A DNA stretch of 64,000 nt from DAOTTI01 sp034437795 (GTDB lineage: Bacteria; Chloroflexota; UBA11872; UBA12225), in the NCBI GenBank assembly GCA_034437795.1, contig DAOTTI010000012.1, positions 14,395 to 78,394 on the forward strand, given 5' to 3'. This document shows positions 8,974 through 16,714 of the stretch, in pieces. The notes beneath the pieces are model-generated. The model was not told the origin of the DNA and searched no databases. It saw nothing but the letters and a program-made list of their open reading frames with translations. A program made the translations under genes and the position numbers. Position 1 is the first letter of the stretch. Each line of letters begins with the position of its first letter.

Positions 8974-10089
8974 CTACCGGACCTTGAGGATGTTGTTGCA
9001 GTTGGACCAGCCGACCACCTTCATGTTCGTGGCCGAGAAGCTGACGCTGGCGCAGCCGTAACGCCACGTGTACTCGCTCGCCTGCTGCGGCGTGCCCTGC
9101 ACCGCCGCCACCTCTTGCTTAGTGGAACCCAGCGTGAACGTGCTGGCAGGTACTGCGGTAGGCCGGTTTGCTGCACCTTGCGTGCTACTAGCCGTAGTCG
9201 GCTGCCTGGCTGAAGCAGCCATAGTGGCCTGGGCAATTCTCGCTGCCTCTTGCGTCGCTTTCGCAGCAACTGCGGCGGCCTCTTGCGTCGCTCTGGCGGC
9301 CGCTGCCGCGGCTGTGGCTCCCGCTTCAGCAGTGGGGCGAAGGCGCAGCGCCTCGCCACTAAACGAACTGACCCCGAGGGCGGTCACGGTTTCGATCGCG
9401 GAGAGTGCACCTGCGTAGTTCCCTGCCTGCAAGAGCGACCCCGCGGCACCCAGGTGATCGGAAGCAGCCGCGTCTATCGCCGGGTCGATCACGTTACTGG
9501 CACCTATCAACCAGGCTTCAACCTGCTCCGCTCGCTCCGACCGCGCGGACACGGCACCATTGTCGTCCCGAACGCTCCAGAGCGCTACGCCCTCGACGGC
9601 GGCGATGACCTGCCAAGGCTTGCCGACCATGTCCTTCGGTGCCCACGCAATAAGCCACGTGCCGGCAGCATACGACTGAAGCCAGGTCCAGTCCGGAGAT
9701 TGACCGACGAGGAAGCTATGGACGGAAATTCCCACACCAGCCGACCTCCGATCCGCCACGGCAGCGACAGCTTGTGCGGGCTGCATCCGAGGGAAGAGAG
9801 GGCGCAGTGGCGTGGGGAGGGCGTGTGTCGAGGTGGGCACCGTGCGGAGGGCAGGTGTTGAAGTGGGCAGCATCGGAGGCGTGGAACGTGCCCCAAACAG
9901 CGTGACGCTGCCTCCGCTTGAAAGGTACGCTACTCCGATGGCGGTGATCACAGAGCCCACCAGCCAACCACCAGCCCGGCGTCCCAGACGTCCTCCCGAT
10001 TTGGACGGTAGTCCGCTGTTGTTGGCCCCGCAATACGCGCAATAGTTGCAATGCGCCGGGATTGTCTTACCGCAGCGACGACACCTCAC
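8974..10089 (-). CDS. Membrane-anchored zinc-ribbon protein with C-terminal GSTKxEV domain
   Basis: The product is 371 residues. The N-terminus has a zinc ribbon with paired CxxC knuckles (Cys3, Cys6, Cys17, Cys20; an extra Cys14), followed by a basic linker and one membrane segment (about 41-58). A Thr/Pro/Ser linker, a domain containing WTWLQSYAAGTWLIAWAPKD and an Ala-rich helix follow. The C-terminal domain begins FTLGSTKQEVAAVQGTP and ends in WRYG...VVGW, a small domain seen in many secreted bacterial proteins. The start is GTG, 8 bases after a TATGAT box, so it may be leaderless. It is the last gene of the vWA/PP2C/kinase operon, 87 bases after the preceding gene, and may be a kinase substrate or membrane effector (inference). 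GC is lower than in surrounding genes. Confidence 0.7.
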   Translation of the reverse strand: MRCRRCGKTIPAHCNYCAYCGANNSGLPSKSGGRLGRRAGGWLVGSVITAIGVAYLSSGGSVTLFGARSTPPMLPTSTPALRTVPTSTHALPTPLRPLFPRMQPAQAVAAVADRRSAGVGISVHSFLVGQSPDWTWLQSYAAGTWLIAWAPKDMVGKPWQVIAAVEGVALWSVRDDNGAVSARSERAEQVEAWLIGASNVIDPAIDAAASDHLGAAGSLLQAGNYAGALSAIETVTALGVSSFSGEALRLRPTAEAGATAAAAAARATQEAAAVAAKATQEAARIAQATMAASARQPTTASSTQGAANRPTAVPASTFTLGSTKQEVAAVQGTPQQASEYTWRYGCASVSFSATNMKVVGWSNCNNILKVR

Positions 10090-10097
10090 AAGATTCC

Positions 10098-10103
10098 ATC
10101 ATA
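10098..10103 (-). promoter_or_regulatory. Internal -10 box for the zinc-ribbon membrane protein
   Basis: On the minus strand TATGAT lies 8 bases before the GTG start at 10089, in the 87-base gap of the operon. This suggests an internal, leaderless promoter so that the last gene can be expressed alone. Confidence 0.4.
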
Positions 10104-10176
10104 CACAGGGTGCGAAAACTGCGGTAACAAGCAAGCTCTCGCGCGGCGCTCCAGTCGGTCTAGGGCGTGTGCCCTA

Positions 10177-10497
10177 TCAGGGCCGGCACTTTCTGCACGC
10201 ACGAAATCCGCATCGACGGGCTTCTTGCGTCGAGGAAAATAGCCGCCGGCTGCTCCCGCCAATCCTACGGGCCCACCGGCAGGATGGCAGGTGGTAGATC
10301 AGGCTATGCGCGCTCGCAACTAACTGCGTGCCCTGAGCGGCTGGACCCCGTGTCACGGTCGCGGTTACGGCTTGCCTCTGAGTAGGCACGTGTGCCGGTG
10401 CAGCCACGTATGCGGTTGTCCGGGAACTAGCCCGCGTAGGGTTGGCAGGCGACGCACTCGGGTTTGCAGTGGCGCGCCGCGCCTTGGCGATCCTCAT
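10177..10497 (-). CDS. Small protein with Ada-like zinc-binding C-terminus
   Basis: The product is 106 residues, starting at the ATG two bases after the kinase stop codon, which implies translational coupling; a longer in-frame reading overlapping the kinase gene is less likely. The first 55 residues are Ala/Thr/Pro-rich and probably disordered. The last 50 resemble the Ada methylphosphotriester zinc domain: YHLPSCRWARRI, FSSTQEARRCGF, then CRKC. In Ada the metal is held by four cysteines. Here the first position is His (YHLPSC), giving a likely HC/CC site. This domain class recurs as an add-on in nuclease and DNA-interacting proteins. No catalytic domain is attached. The role in the kinase operon is unknown. 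Confidence 0.65.
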   Translation of the reverse strand: MRIAKARRATANPSASPANPTRASSRTTAYVAAPAHVPTQRQAVTATVTRGPAAQGTQLVASAHSLIYHLPSCRWARRIGGSSRRLFSSTQEARRCGFRACRKCRP

Positions 10498-10499
10498 AC

Positions 10500-11744
10500 C
10501 TACGGCCCGAGGAGGCTCCCGAGCCAAGATTTCGGCCGCGCCACCACGGTGGCGAGCGACCCGCAGTGCGGACAGTGAGGTGCAGACTGGGGCATGTCTT
10601 TCCCACAGGTAGGACACGGTTGGTTGGGAACCAACTGAGCGCCACAGTGCTGGCAGTAGATCTCCGAAGCTAGATTAGGCCTAGCACAGTGGCGGCAAAG
10701 TGGCCAGGAGGCAGTACTGGCTGCGACAGGTGGAGTGATCCGGTGTTGAACTTGCGCCCGTGCGCAGTATGGACATTGCAGCGCGCGTTGCTGGCGAAAG
10801 TGGCCATTTGCGCACTGCACCAGGGTCTGTTCCGCCTCGCCCAAGGCTTGCTCCCACTCACTAGGAGATGGGCGACTAGTTGGAGCCGAATGACCGGATC
10901 CGAAGCACCGTACCACGAGTTCCGCTACCTTCGGATGCAGGAGATCAAGCGAGAGCCCTGAAGGGGCACGCACTAGAGCTCGGTTCACCTGTCCGTATGG
11001 AAAGAGGCCCTGCCGTATCTTCTCGGCGATATCAGGAGGCTCGCCAGGACCAAGCCACCGCGACCGGAACGGATGGTTTCCTTCCATGAGGAGCTGGAAC
11101 ACTAATACGCCCAGAGCGAAGGCATCGTGTGACGGCGTTCGCGCCTGGCGTTCGAATGATTTGCCTTGCAGTTCCGGCGGCGTGTACTCTGGCTTGCCGA
11201 CCGGGCAGGAATACAGCCGTCGCACGCCGTTCTGTTGCACCTCCACCTGGAATGAGTCCGTGTCGATCAGCGTAACGAGCGCTTGCCTCGTCAGCAGAAC
11301 GTTGGACTCGTTCAAATCACCGACAACGTATCCGCGTGCGTGAACCGCTGTCACTGCCGCAGCCAGATTGCGAGCGGATCTGTGGAGATACCTGGAATCA
11401 AAATTTGGCAGGGTCCTGGAGCGTAGACGGGGATTAAAGACTGTCAACACCTTGACGGCGTCAGTGATCCGAGGCATTAGATAACCCACGACGCGCCCTT
11501 TGCCATCAGCTATCAGATCCACCGGCCACGCGATCGACGCGTGTCCAATCGAGCTACTCGGATCTGCAGGGGGATTGGCAACCATGTGGCTGAGCTTCTC
11601 GGAGTAGCCGTCCCTCGGTCCAGGCACATACAGCTTCGCGACGAGAGCGGGTTCATGGGCGACCGTGTAAACGACACCCTCGCCCCCACGAGCCAACACC
11701 TGCCCGAGTTGCAGGGGGCCCTTCGAGCACCGGAGGTCCGTCAT
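10500..11744 (-). CDS. Serine/threonine protein kinase with C-terminal zinc ribbons (TerY-P triad type)
   Basis: The kinase domain (about 10-290) shows the glycine loop LARGGEGVVY, VAK (Lys37), a catalytic loop VVGDLNESNVL with Asp143 and Asn148 in place of canonical HRD, and IDTDSF in place of DFG. It then has YTPPEL and DAFALGVLVFQLLMEGNHPF. This variant is typical of kinases paired with vWA and PP2C proteins in the TerY-P triad. Residues 311-394 carry CPYC, CRHC, CQHC, CPTC and CPHC knuckles, making about three zinc ribbons. Genes upstream encode the phosphatase (16-base gap) and vWA protein. I infer phosphorelay-like stress or defence signalling. Its direct target is unknown. Confidence 0.88.
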   Translation of the reverse strand: MTDLRCSKGPLQLGQVLARGGEGVVYTVAHEPALVAKLYVPGPRDGYSEKLSHMVANPPADPSSSIGHASIAWPVDLIADGKGRVVGYLMPRITDAVKVLTVFNPRLRSRTLPNFDSRYLHRSARNLAAAVTAVHARGYVVGDLNESNVLLTRQALVTLIDTDSFQVEVQQNGVRRLYSCPVGKPEYTPPELQGKSFERQARTPSHDAFALGVLVFQLLMEGNHPFRSRWLGPGEPPDIAEKIRQGLFPYGQVNRALVRAPSGLSLDLLHPKVAELVVRCFGSGHSAPTSRPSPSEWEQALGEAEQTLVQCANGHFRQQRALQCPYCARAQVQHRITPPVAASTASWPLCRHCARPNLASEIYCQHCGAQLVPNQPCPTCGKDMPQSAPHCPHCGSLATVVARPKSWLGSLLGP

Positions 11745-11760
11745 GTGATGGCCCGAGCCT

Positions 11761-12531
11761 CTACCCTCGTTGAGTGAACAGCCGCCGGGAAGCGATGACG
11801 AGTGTCTTGTCGTCGTCGGTACGGGCGTTCACCCGCTCCGACGACAGAAAGCGCTGGAGGTGCTGCTCGGCTTCAACGATGTCGTTCGAATCGGCAACCA
11901 GCGCGAATAGGGGAAGAAAGAAGGGCTCGTGCGGGGTATAGGACGGCAACTGCACCGCTAAATGCAAGAGGCCGTCGGTCAGTGCGGCGAAAGCCAGCGG
12001 CCTGTCCAAGCGCACGTGTATGTCGAGGCCGTCGAGCGCTCCATCGCTAGTCAGGAAGGGCACCTCGTTGGCGTACTGGCCACGCTGCGGCCTAAGCAGG
12101 AGCCGCAATGCCATCTCGGCATCAAGCACCACAACGATCCCGTCGCCCACCTGAGCTGCAACGAGCACCTCCTCAGTTGCAACGACGCCGCAGAGTGTCG
12201 TGGCGAACGACCGGACCGGAGCCGACTCCCGCTCAGCATATTGGATCACGGCGTTGCGAGCCTGCTTGAAAGCCTCTAAAACCAATGCTTCCCAGTCGTC
12301 AGGACCCGATGCAGCCAGCATGGCACGTAGTGCCGCGTCGCAGAACGCCCGGGTAGCCACATCTGCGCCCTCGCGTGAGCGCAATGCAGAGCCCGCGCCG
12401 TCGCCGATGGCCATCACGAGTGTCCGGTCATGCACTCGGCATGCGAATGAGTCCTGACAGTCCGCTCCCTTCGCAGCGTGGGAGGAACCAACAGCCGAGG
12501 CTGCGATAATGCGCCAGGAGCAATCAGGCAT
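11761..12531 (-). CDS. PP2C-family protein phosphatase (TerY-P triad type)
   Basis: The product is 256 residues from the ATG 14 bases after the vWA stop; a longer in-frame start would overlap the vWA gene and adds unrelated sequence. PP2C metal-binding motifs are present: CQDSF (Asp27), AIGDGAGSA (Asp44, Gly45), AAQVGDG (Asp130), AALTDG (Asp186) and a C-terminal DDDKT (around 239-242). GSSHAAKGADCQD is the usual opening of PP2C domains found with vWA and kinase genes. It probably reverses the action of the kinase encoded 16 bases downstream. It is cytoplasmic, with no membrane segment. Confidence 0.88.
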   Translation of the reverse strand: MPDCSWRIIAASAVGSSHAAKGADCQDSFACRVHDRTLVMAIGDGAGSALRSREGADVATRAFCDAALRAMLAASGPDDWEALVLEAFKQARNAVIQYAERESAPVRSFATTLCGVVATEEVLVAAQVGDGIVVVLDAEMALRLLLRPQRGQYANEVPFLTSDGALDGLDIHVRLDRPLAFAALTDGLLHLAVQLPSYTPHEPFFLPLFALVADSNDIVEAEQHLQRFLSSERVNARTDDDKTLVIASRRLFTQRG

Positions 12532-12545
12532 CGGCTCGCCGCGCG

Positions 12546-13268
12546 CTACGAGTGGGACGTGTCCACCTGCCCCCAACCGACGGGCGGGAGCGGCACTTGC
12601 TCGCCCGGCCTCGACTGGGCGACCACCGAGACGCTCTTGGAGAGCCACTGGAAGAGCTCGCGAAAGGCCAGCCCCTTTAACCTTACGGGAGGACGCTGAT
12701 CGGAGAAACGCGACAGCACCTGCAGATCCGCCCCTTCCACGCCAACTGCGTAAAACGTGACGCCCTTTCGTGCTTCTTCGGCCCTAATCTCGTCCGCCGC
12801 GGCTTGCCACCCAAAGTCCGTTGGATGCCCATCCGTGATCAGAAACATCCACGGGCGGAAATAGTCAATGTTGTCCCTCCGATAGATGGCCTTCCTATCC
12901 CTGATAAGCGATAGCGCCCTTCGAACCGCTTCGCCCATGGGCGTTGCTCCGCTCGTTACCAGCACTGGCGGGGCGAAAGCATCAACCGTAACGAACGCCT
13001 GCTCAGCATCGAATGGGATCGCGCCGCCAGCCCCTTTAACGTCCAGAGCCTGCACGGTGCCACCGAAGGTAACTATGGCAACTTCCACACGCAGAGACAC
13101 GAGTGGGTCGGACCTAACTGCTTCAGCGAACTCCTTAAGACCCTGGTTTAGCTCCTGGATCGGGTCGCCCGACATCGAGGAAGATGTATCCAGGACCAGC
13201 ACCAGTGGGCACCGAGGCTCTGGGTTGTCAGCGAACTCGACGCTCTCAAGAGGCTGCTGAAGCGTCAT
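12546..13268 (-). CDS. terY: TerY-like von Willebrand factor A domain protein
   Basis: The 240-residue protein is essentially one vWA domain with a full MIDAS: DTSSS (Asp27, Ser29, Ser31), GATPMG (Thr109) and LITDG (Asp146). The phrases LVLVLDTSSSMSGDPI and RPWMFLITDGHPTD are typical of TerY-like proteins. Vertebrate and bacterial vWA proteins use the MIDAS for metal-dependent protein binding, so this is probably the scaffold that brings kinase, phosphatase and target together. It is the first gene of the operon. The ATG follows an AGGAG ribosome site and a promoter at 13376-13405. The symbol is by family; no tellurite-resistance genes (terA-F) are nearby. Confidence 0.85.
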   Translation of the reverse strand: MTLQQPLESVEFADNPEPRCPLVLVLDTSSSMSGDPIQELNQGLKEFAEAVRSDPLVSLRVEVAIVTFGGTVQALDVKGAGGAIPFDAEQAFVTVDAFAPPVLVTSGATPMGEAVRRALSLIRDRKAIYRRDNIDYFRPWMFLITDGHPTDFGWQAAADEIRAEEARKGVTFYAVGVEGADLQVLSRFSDQRPPVRLKGLAFRELFQWLSKSVSVVAQSRPGEQVPLPPVGWGQVDTSHS

Positions 13269-13375
13269 TCACTGGTACTCCTGGGTCGCCATCCCACTGA
13301 TCCCTGCCCAAAGGGCGAAGCCTCACTGCACCGAGCCTTGCCTTCATAGGCTCAGCGCTTTACGCAGCCACCAAT

Positions 13376-13405
13376 AATATACCACAACGCTAGCTTGTGA
13401 TTCAA
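13376..13405 (-). promoter_or_regulatory. Sigma-70 type promoter of the vWA/PP2C/kinase operon
   Basis: On the minus strand the -35 TTGAAT (13405-13400) and -10 TATATT (13381-13376) are separated by 18 bases. The expected transcript start, near 13369, leaves a leader of about 100 bases before the vWA gene. It is one of the most AT-rich spots of the window. Confidence 0.6.
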
Positions 13406-13483
13406 CCGTGAGGGAGCATGTCTGACACGGCGGGAGCAGGCGGCAAGTGGGACGGCGGGCCGCGTTGGCGGCTGATGGGCCGC

Positions 13484-13848
13484 TCAGGGGGGCAATTCGA
13501 TGGCTGGCGTGCGGGACGCAGGGCGGTAGCGGCGCCCTTTGGGGCGACCAGCCGGCTGGTCGCAGGGTTTTGGTGCGGCGGCCGGAGTGCCGAACAGTTC
13601 GCGAAGCTGCGAAAATGCGCGGTGCACGCGGTAGGGCGTCAACTGGCCGGCTGGGCGGGGGCGTTCCCACGGCAGGCGGTGGTCGATGACGAAGGGCCGG
13701 GCGAGCCTCAGTTGGGTGTAGGCAAGCACCACCAGCCAGGTCCACCGCTCGGCGGCCGCCGGCTGACGCACCCGCAGGGCCGTCCAGCCCAGGCTCTGTT
13801 TCTTTCCGAATCTCAGGGTATGCTCCAGATCGAAGCGGTGGACCTAGG
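13484..13848 (-). pseudogene. C-terminal remnant of an IS transposase
   Basis: The minus-strand frame reads from RFDLEHTLRFGKKQ through SLGWTALRVRQPAAAERWTW, YTQLRLARPFV, LPWERPRPAGQLTPYRVHRAF and GTPAAAPKPC...GRPKGRR to a stop. This matches the C-terminal third of a DDE-type transposase family common in high-GC Chloroflexota and actinobacteria, including the E of RFDLEHTLRF. The N-terminal two thirds with the first catalytic Asp residues are missing. It flanks the operon and is evidence of past mobility. Confidence 0.65.
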
Positions 13849-13888
13849 CCCGCCAGATCCAGGCTATCCTGGATCGCCCGCCGCCCGC

Positions 13889-13988
13889 CCTGCAATGACC
13901 AGCCGGCGGTGGCCGCGGCCACACCACCGACGCCGGCGTGGCCCTGCCCAGGCCCGGCGATCCTGCAATGACCAGCCGGCGGTGGCCG
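13889..13988. repeat. 27-bp direct repeat pair beside the transposase remnant
   Basis: A 27-bp word starting CCTGCAATGACCAGCC and ending GGTGGCCG occurs at 13889-13915 and again at 13962-13988, 73 bases apart. The second copy ends 9 bases before the creatininase-like stop codon. It may be the trace of a duplication accompanying IS decay. Confidence 0.75.
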
Positions 13989-13996
13989 TAGACACC

Positions 13997-14737
13997 TTAC
14001 GCCTCAGCGCGGCCTTTGATGCGGTCCAGCGCGTCGAAGGTAGCGCGGATTGCGTCGACGGCCGCGGGCACCAGTTGCTCGAGGTAGCGCCGGCCCTTGT
14101 CCGCCGTCGCGTCTGCCGCGTGGCCCCAGACGCCGCTCGGCTCGAGCGCCTTGATGGGCGCGTACAGCAGGAAGCTCTGGGTGTAGGGCACATCGGTGTT
14201 GATGGCGCGGTCCATCTTGACCAGGTTGGGCGCGATGTGGAGCATGCGAGAGGTCTCACTCTCGCCGGCATGGATGCTGCCGGGCGGTTCGGTAAAGGGA
14301 CTGGTGGGGACGGACGCCTCCAGCAGGATGACCTGCAGGTCGTGGTCATCGCGGTTGAGGTCCTGGATAATGGGGCGCACGACGAAGTTCCCGCCGTGGC
14401 CGTTGAGGATCACGACGCGCCTCACGCCCTGCGCTCGGAGAGAGAGCACGATGTCCTTGACGAGGGCCATGAGCGTCTGGTTCGTGATCCAGACGGTGCC
14501 GGGTGAACCGCGGTGCATGTGGCTGACGGTGATAGGGATGGTTGGCAGGCGCCAGATGGGGAGGCGGCGGGCGATCTGGTCGGCGAGGTAGTCGACCTGG
14601 AAGGTATCGGTACCGCAGGGGAGGTGCGCGCCGTGCTGCTCCGTGGCGCCGAGCGGGAGTAAGGCTATCGTCGGCTGGGCGGCGGCGAAATCGGCACTGG
14701 TGCGGCGGTGGTCAAGGATGTCGGGATCCGGTCGCAT
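13997..14737 (-). CDS. Creatininase-family amidohydrolase
   Basis: The product is 246 residues from the ATG with a strong GGAAGGAG ribosome site; 30 upstream codons are open but lack support. Family motifs are intact: LLPLGATEQHGAHLPCGTDT (metal-binding Glu, His and Asp), VVILNGHGGN, and HAGESETS. These are the metal ligands and active-site residues of creatinine amidohydrolase and of related enzymes acting on formamidopyrimidines (ArfB) and mycofactocin precursor (MftE). No flavin or mycofactocin genes are close, so the substrate stays open. It diverges from the solute-binding protein gene at 15067. Confidence 0.88.
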   Translation of the reverse strand: MRPDPDILDHRRTSADFAAAQPTIALLPLGATEQHGAHLPCGTDTFQVDYLADQIARRLPIWRLPTIPITVSHMHRGSPGTVWITNQTLMALVKDIVLSLRAQGVRRVVILNGHGGNFVVRPIIQDLNRDDHDLQVILLEASVPTSPFTEPPGSIHAGESETSRMLHIAPNLVKMDRAINTDVPYTQSFLLYAPIKALEPSGVWGHAADATADKGRRYLEQLVPAAVDAIRATFDALDRIKGRAEA

Positions 14738-15066
14738 TGAAGGCTCCTTCCAAGAACGTACCAATGTAGCGTCTGTGTCCGGCCGGTGGCGAGGGATCGC
14801 TCCTGCGACGACGAAGCAGTGGCTCACTGCCGGAGGCGGCTCTGGAGGTGATCAGACCCGGCCTGCGGAGCAGCAGCGCCACGCCGCCGCGTGGCGACCC
14901 GTTCGTAGCCGGCAACACGGCACGCGCGCACCACCTAACGGGGGAGCCAGCTGCCATGGCCAGCCCCACGTGGCCGGTGGCACCGCAGGCACTCTACACT
15001 AACGACCACCCAGGAAGTGGGCCCGGAGACCGGAGTACAGGAGAGATGGAAGGGAGCCTACGGCAG
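14738..15066. promoter_or_regulatory. Divergent intergenic region with a candidate -10 at 14995
   Basis: This 329-base gap separates the minus-strand creatininase-like gene and the plus-strand solute-binding protein. TACACT at 14995-15000 is a plausible -10 box, giving a leader of about 60 bases. A convincing -35 is not seen. I see no gene. Confidence 0.4.
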
Positions 15067-16455
15067 ATGAAGATGGAGACGGCAGAGGCGTTGACGGCCA
15101 TACGAAGCACGCTGTCGAGGCGGCGGGTGGTGCACCGGCTGGTGGCTGCGGCCGCGGGAGCAACCGGCACGGCACTGGCGGTCGCCTGCGGACGAGCCGG
15201 TGGTGGGCCGGCCGGCGAGGGGATGCCGGCGCCGGCGAAAGGTCCGGTCACCATCCGGTTTGCCACGTGGGCCAGTGGGGCGCAGGCGGAGATGAAGGAG
15301 CGGCAGCTAGAGGCCTTCAACCAGGCGCAATCGGGTATCAAGGCCGTCCTGGAATCAACGTCCACCAGCGGCGAGTACTGGACCAAGATGCAGACGCAGT
15401 TCGCTGCGAGCCCGGAGGACGTGCCGGAGGTCTTCTGGCAGAGCGGATCGTACTTCCTGCAGTTCTCAGCCAGCGGCTGGCATCTGGACCTGGGGCCTTA
15501 CGTCAAGCGCGACAAGTTCGACCTGACCAAGCACAACCGGCAGCTTGAGGTGGAGGAGTATCAGGGCAAGCTGTATGCGCTACCGTACGGCACCGGGGGC
15601 GTGGTGATGTATTACAACAAGAGCCTCTTCGACGCAGCTGGGGTCAGGTATCCCACGGAGACGTGGACCTGGGACGACGTGCGAGCCGCGGCGCAGAAGC
15701 TGACCCGGCCAGGCGCGGCCGAGACCGGCGGCCAGTGGGGGTTCGTCGCTTACCCGAACGCCGGCGAAACCGGCTACCTCCCGTTCGTCTACGCCAACGG
15801 CGGGGCGCAGCTGAACAAGGAGCGCACGCGGGTCCTGCTGGACCAGCCACAGACGATCGCCGCATTCGAATGGCTGACCGATAACATCTACAAGCACCGG
15901 ATCATGCCGAGGCCGGGCGAACTGAGGCGCGCCCCGGGGCAGAACGACGACTTCATGACCGGTAAGGTGGCTATGTTCATCGGGGGCACGTGGCGGCTCT
16001 CCGACTACATGCCGATGCAGGACTTCCAGTGGGACATGGCCCACGTCCCGCTTTCCCCCACGACCAGGAAGCGGGGCACGACGTTTAACGAGAACCCGGT
16101 CTCGATCCCCCGGTTCACCAGGGTGCCAGAGGCGGCGTGGGCGCTGGCGAAGTTCCTCAATGAGGAGAAGGCGCAGAAGATCATGGGGGAGTCCAAGCGT
16201 AAGGCGCCGACGCTGAAGACCGCCGTCAGCGACCCGAACGGGTTCCTGAAGCCGCCGCCGGCCAACATCCGGGTAGCCGCCGATCTGTACGCTTACGCCC
16301 AGGCGCTGCCGTTCGTGGCCTGCCCGGCGGCGATGAACGAGGCGATCAATCCAGAGCTCAACGCCATCTACAACGGGACGAAGCCGCCGGCTGAGGCGCT
16401 GCGGGCGGCAACGCAGGCAGGCAATGCGGTGCTGGCCGCCAATAAGTGCAGCTAA
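15067..16455 (+). CDS. ABC transporter solute-binding lipoprotein (sugar type), orphan
   Basis: The product is about 462 residues from an ATG 10 bases after GGGAG; another ATG lies six bases later and a third 21 bases earlier. An Arg-rich start, hydrophobic stretch and LAVAC lipobox mark a lipoprotein. The mature part has the family-1 extracellular binding pattern: VTIRFATWASGAQAEMKERQ, then LYALPYGTGGVVMYYNKSLF, TWTWDDVRAAAQKLT, and GKVAMFIGGTW. It should capture a sugar or oligosaccharide for an ABC importer, but no permease or ATPase gene is adjacent. Its TAA stop lies in the left arm of repeat copy 2. Confidence 0.92.
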   Translation: MKMETAEALTAIRSTLSRRRVVHRLVAAAAGATGTALAVACGRAGGGPAGEGMPAPAKGPVTIRFATWASGAQAEMKERQLEAFNQAQSGIKAVLESTSTSGEYWTKMQTQFAASPEDVPEVFWQSGSYFLQFSASGWHLDLGPYVKRDKFDLTKHNRQLEVEEYQGKLYALPYGTGGVVMYYNKSLFDAAGVRYPTETWTWDDVRAAAQKLTRPGAAETGGQWGFVAYPNAGETGYLPFVYANGGAQLNKERTRVLLDQPQTIAAFEWLTDNIYKHRIMPRPGELRRAPGQNDDFMTGKVAMFIGGTWRLSDYMPMQDFQWDMAHVPLSPTTRKRGTTFNENPVSIPRFTRVPEAAWALAKFLNEEKAQKIMGESKRKAPTLKTAVSDPNGFLKPPPANIRVAADLYAYAQALPFVACPAAMNEAINPELNAIYNGTKPPAEALRAATQAGNAVLAANKCS

Positions 16456-16538
16456 GTCGGCGCTGGTATGTTCGTGCGGGACAGGACGGCCGGGCATCGA
16501 TGGACAGGGCGACGCGAACATACCAGCGGATACTTAGC
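16451..16538 (+). repeat. 88-bp inverted-repeat element, copy 2
   Basis: This is the best copy. The left end, GCTAAGT then CGCTGGTATGTTCG, pairs with the right end, CGAACATACCAGCG then ACTTAGC. The arm length is 24 with about three mismatches, and the conserved middle is shared with copies 1 and 3. The TAA at 16453-16455 in the left arm is the stop codon of the upstream solute-binding protein. The arms could form a long RNA hairpin acting as a terminator or mRNA stabiliser. No transposase is encoded. Confidence 0.9.
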
Positions 16539-16714
16539 CGGGCGCCGGTACACTCTGGCCTTCTTCTCCTGAAGGGCACCGCAGCCTCGATGGCCTGAAT
16601 GGACCAGGAGACCGACCAGCCAGCCTCGCTACTTGCACGCCAGGGGACCATGGGAAGGGACGGACAGGGCTGGAATGTGACGCAGCGGGCCCGCGGGGTC
16701 TGGAGAGCGACGCG

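Noticed and set aside
10498..10617. Longer start of the Ada-like zinc protein overlapping the kinase end
   Set aside because: The ATG at 10497, two bases after the kinase stop, fits operon structure better, and the upstream residues are an out-of-frame reading of zinc-ribbon codons.
8974..13268. Tellurite-resistance operon
   Set aside because: Only a TerY-like vWA gene is present; terA, terB, terC, terD, terE and terZ are missing.
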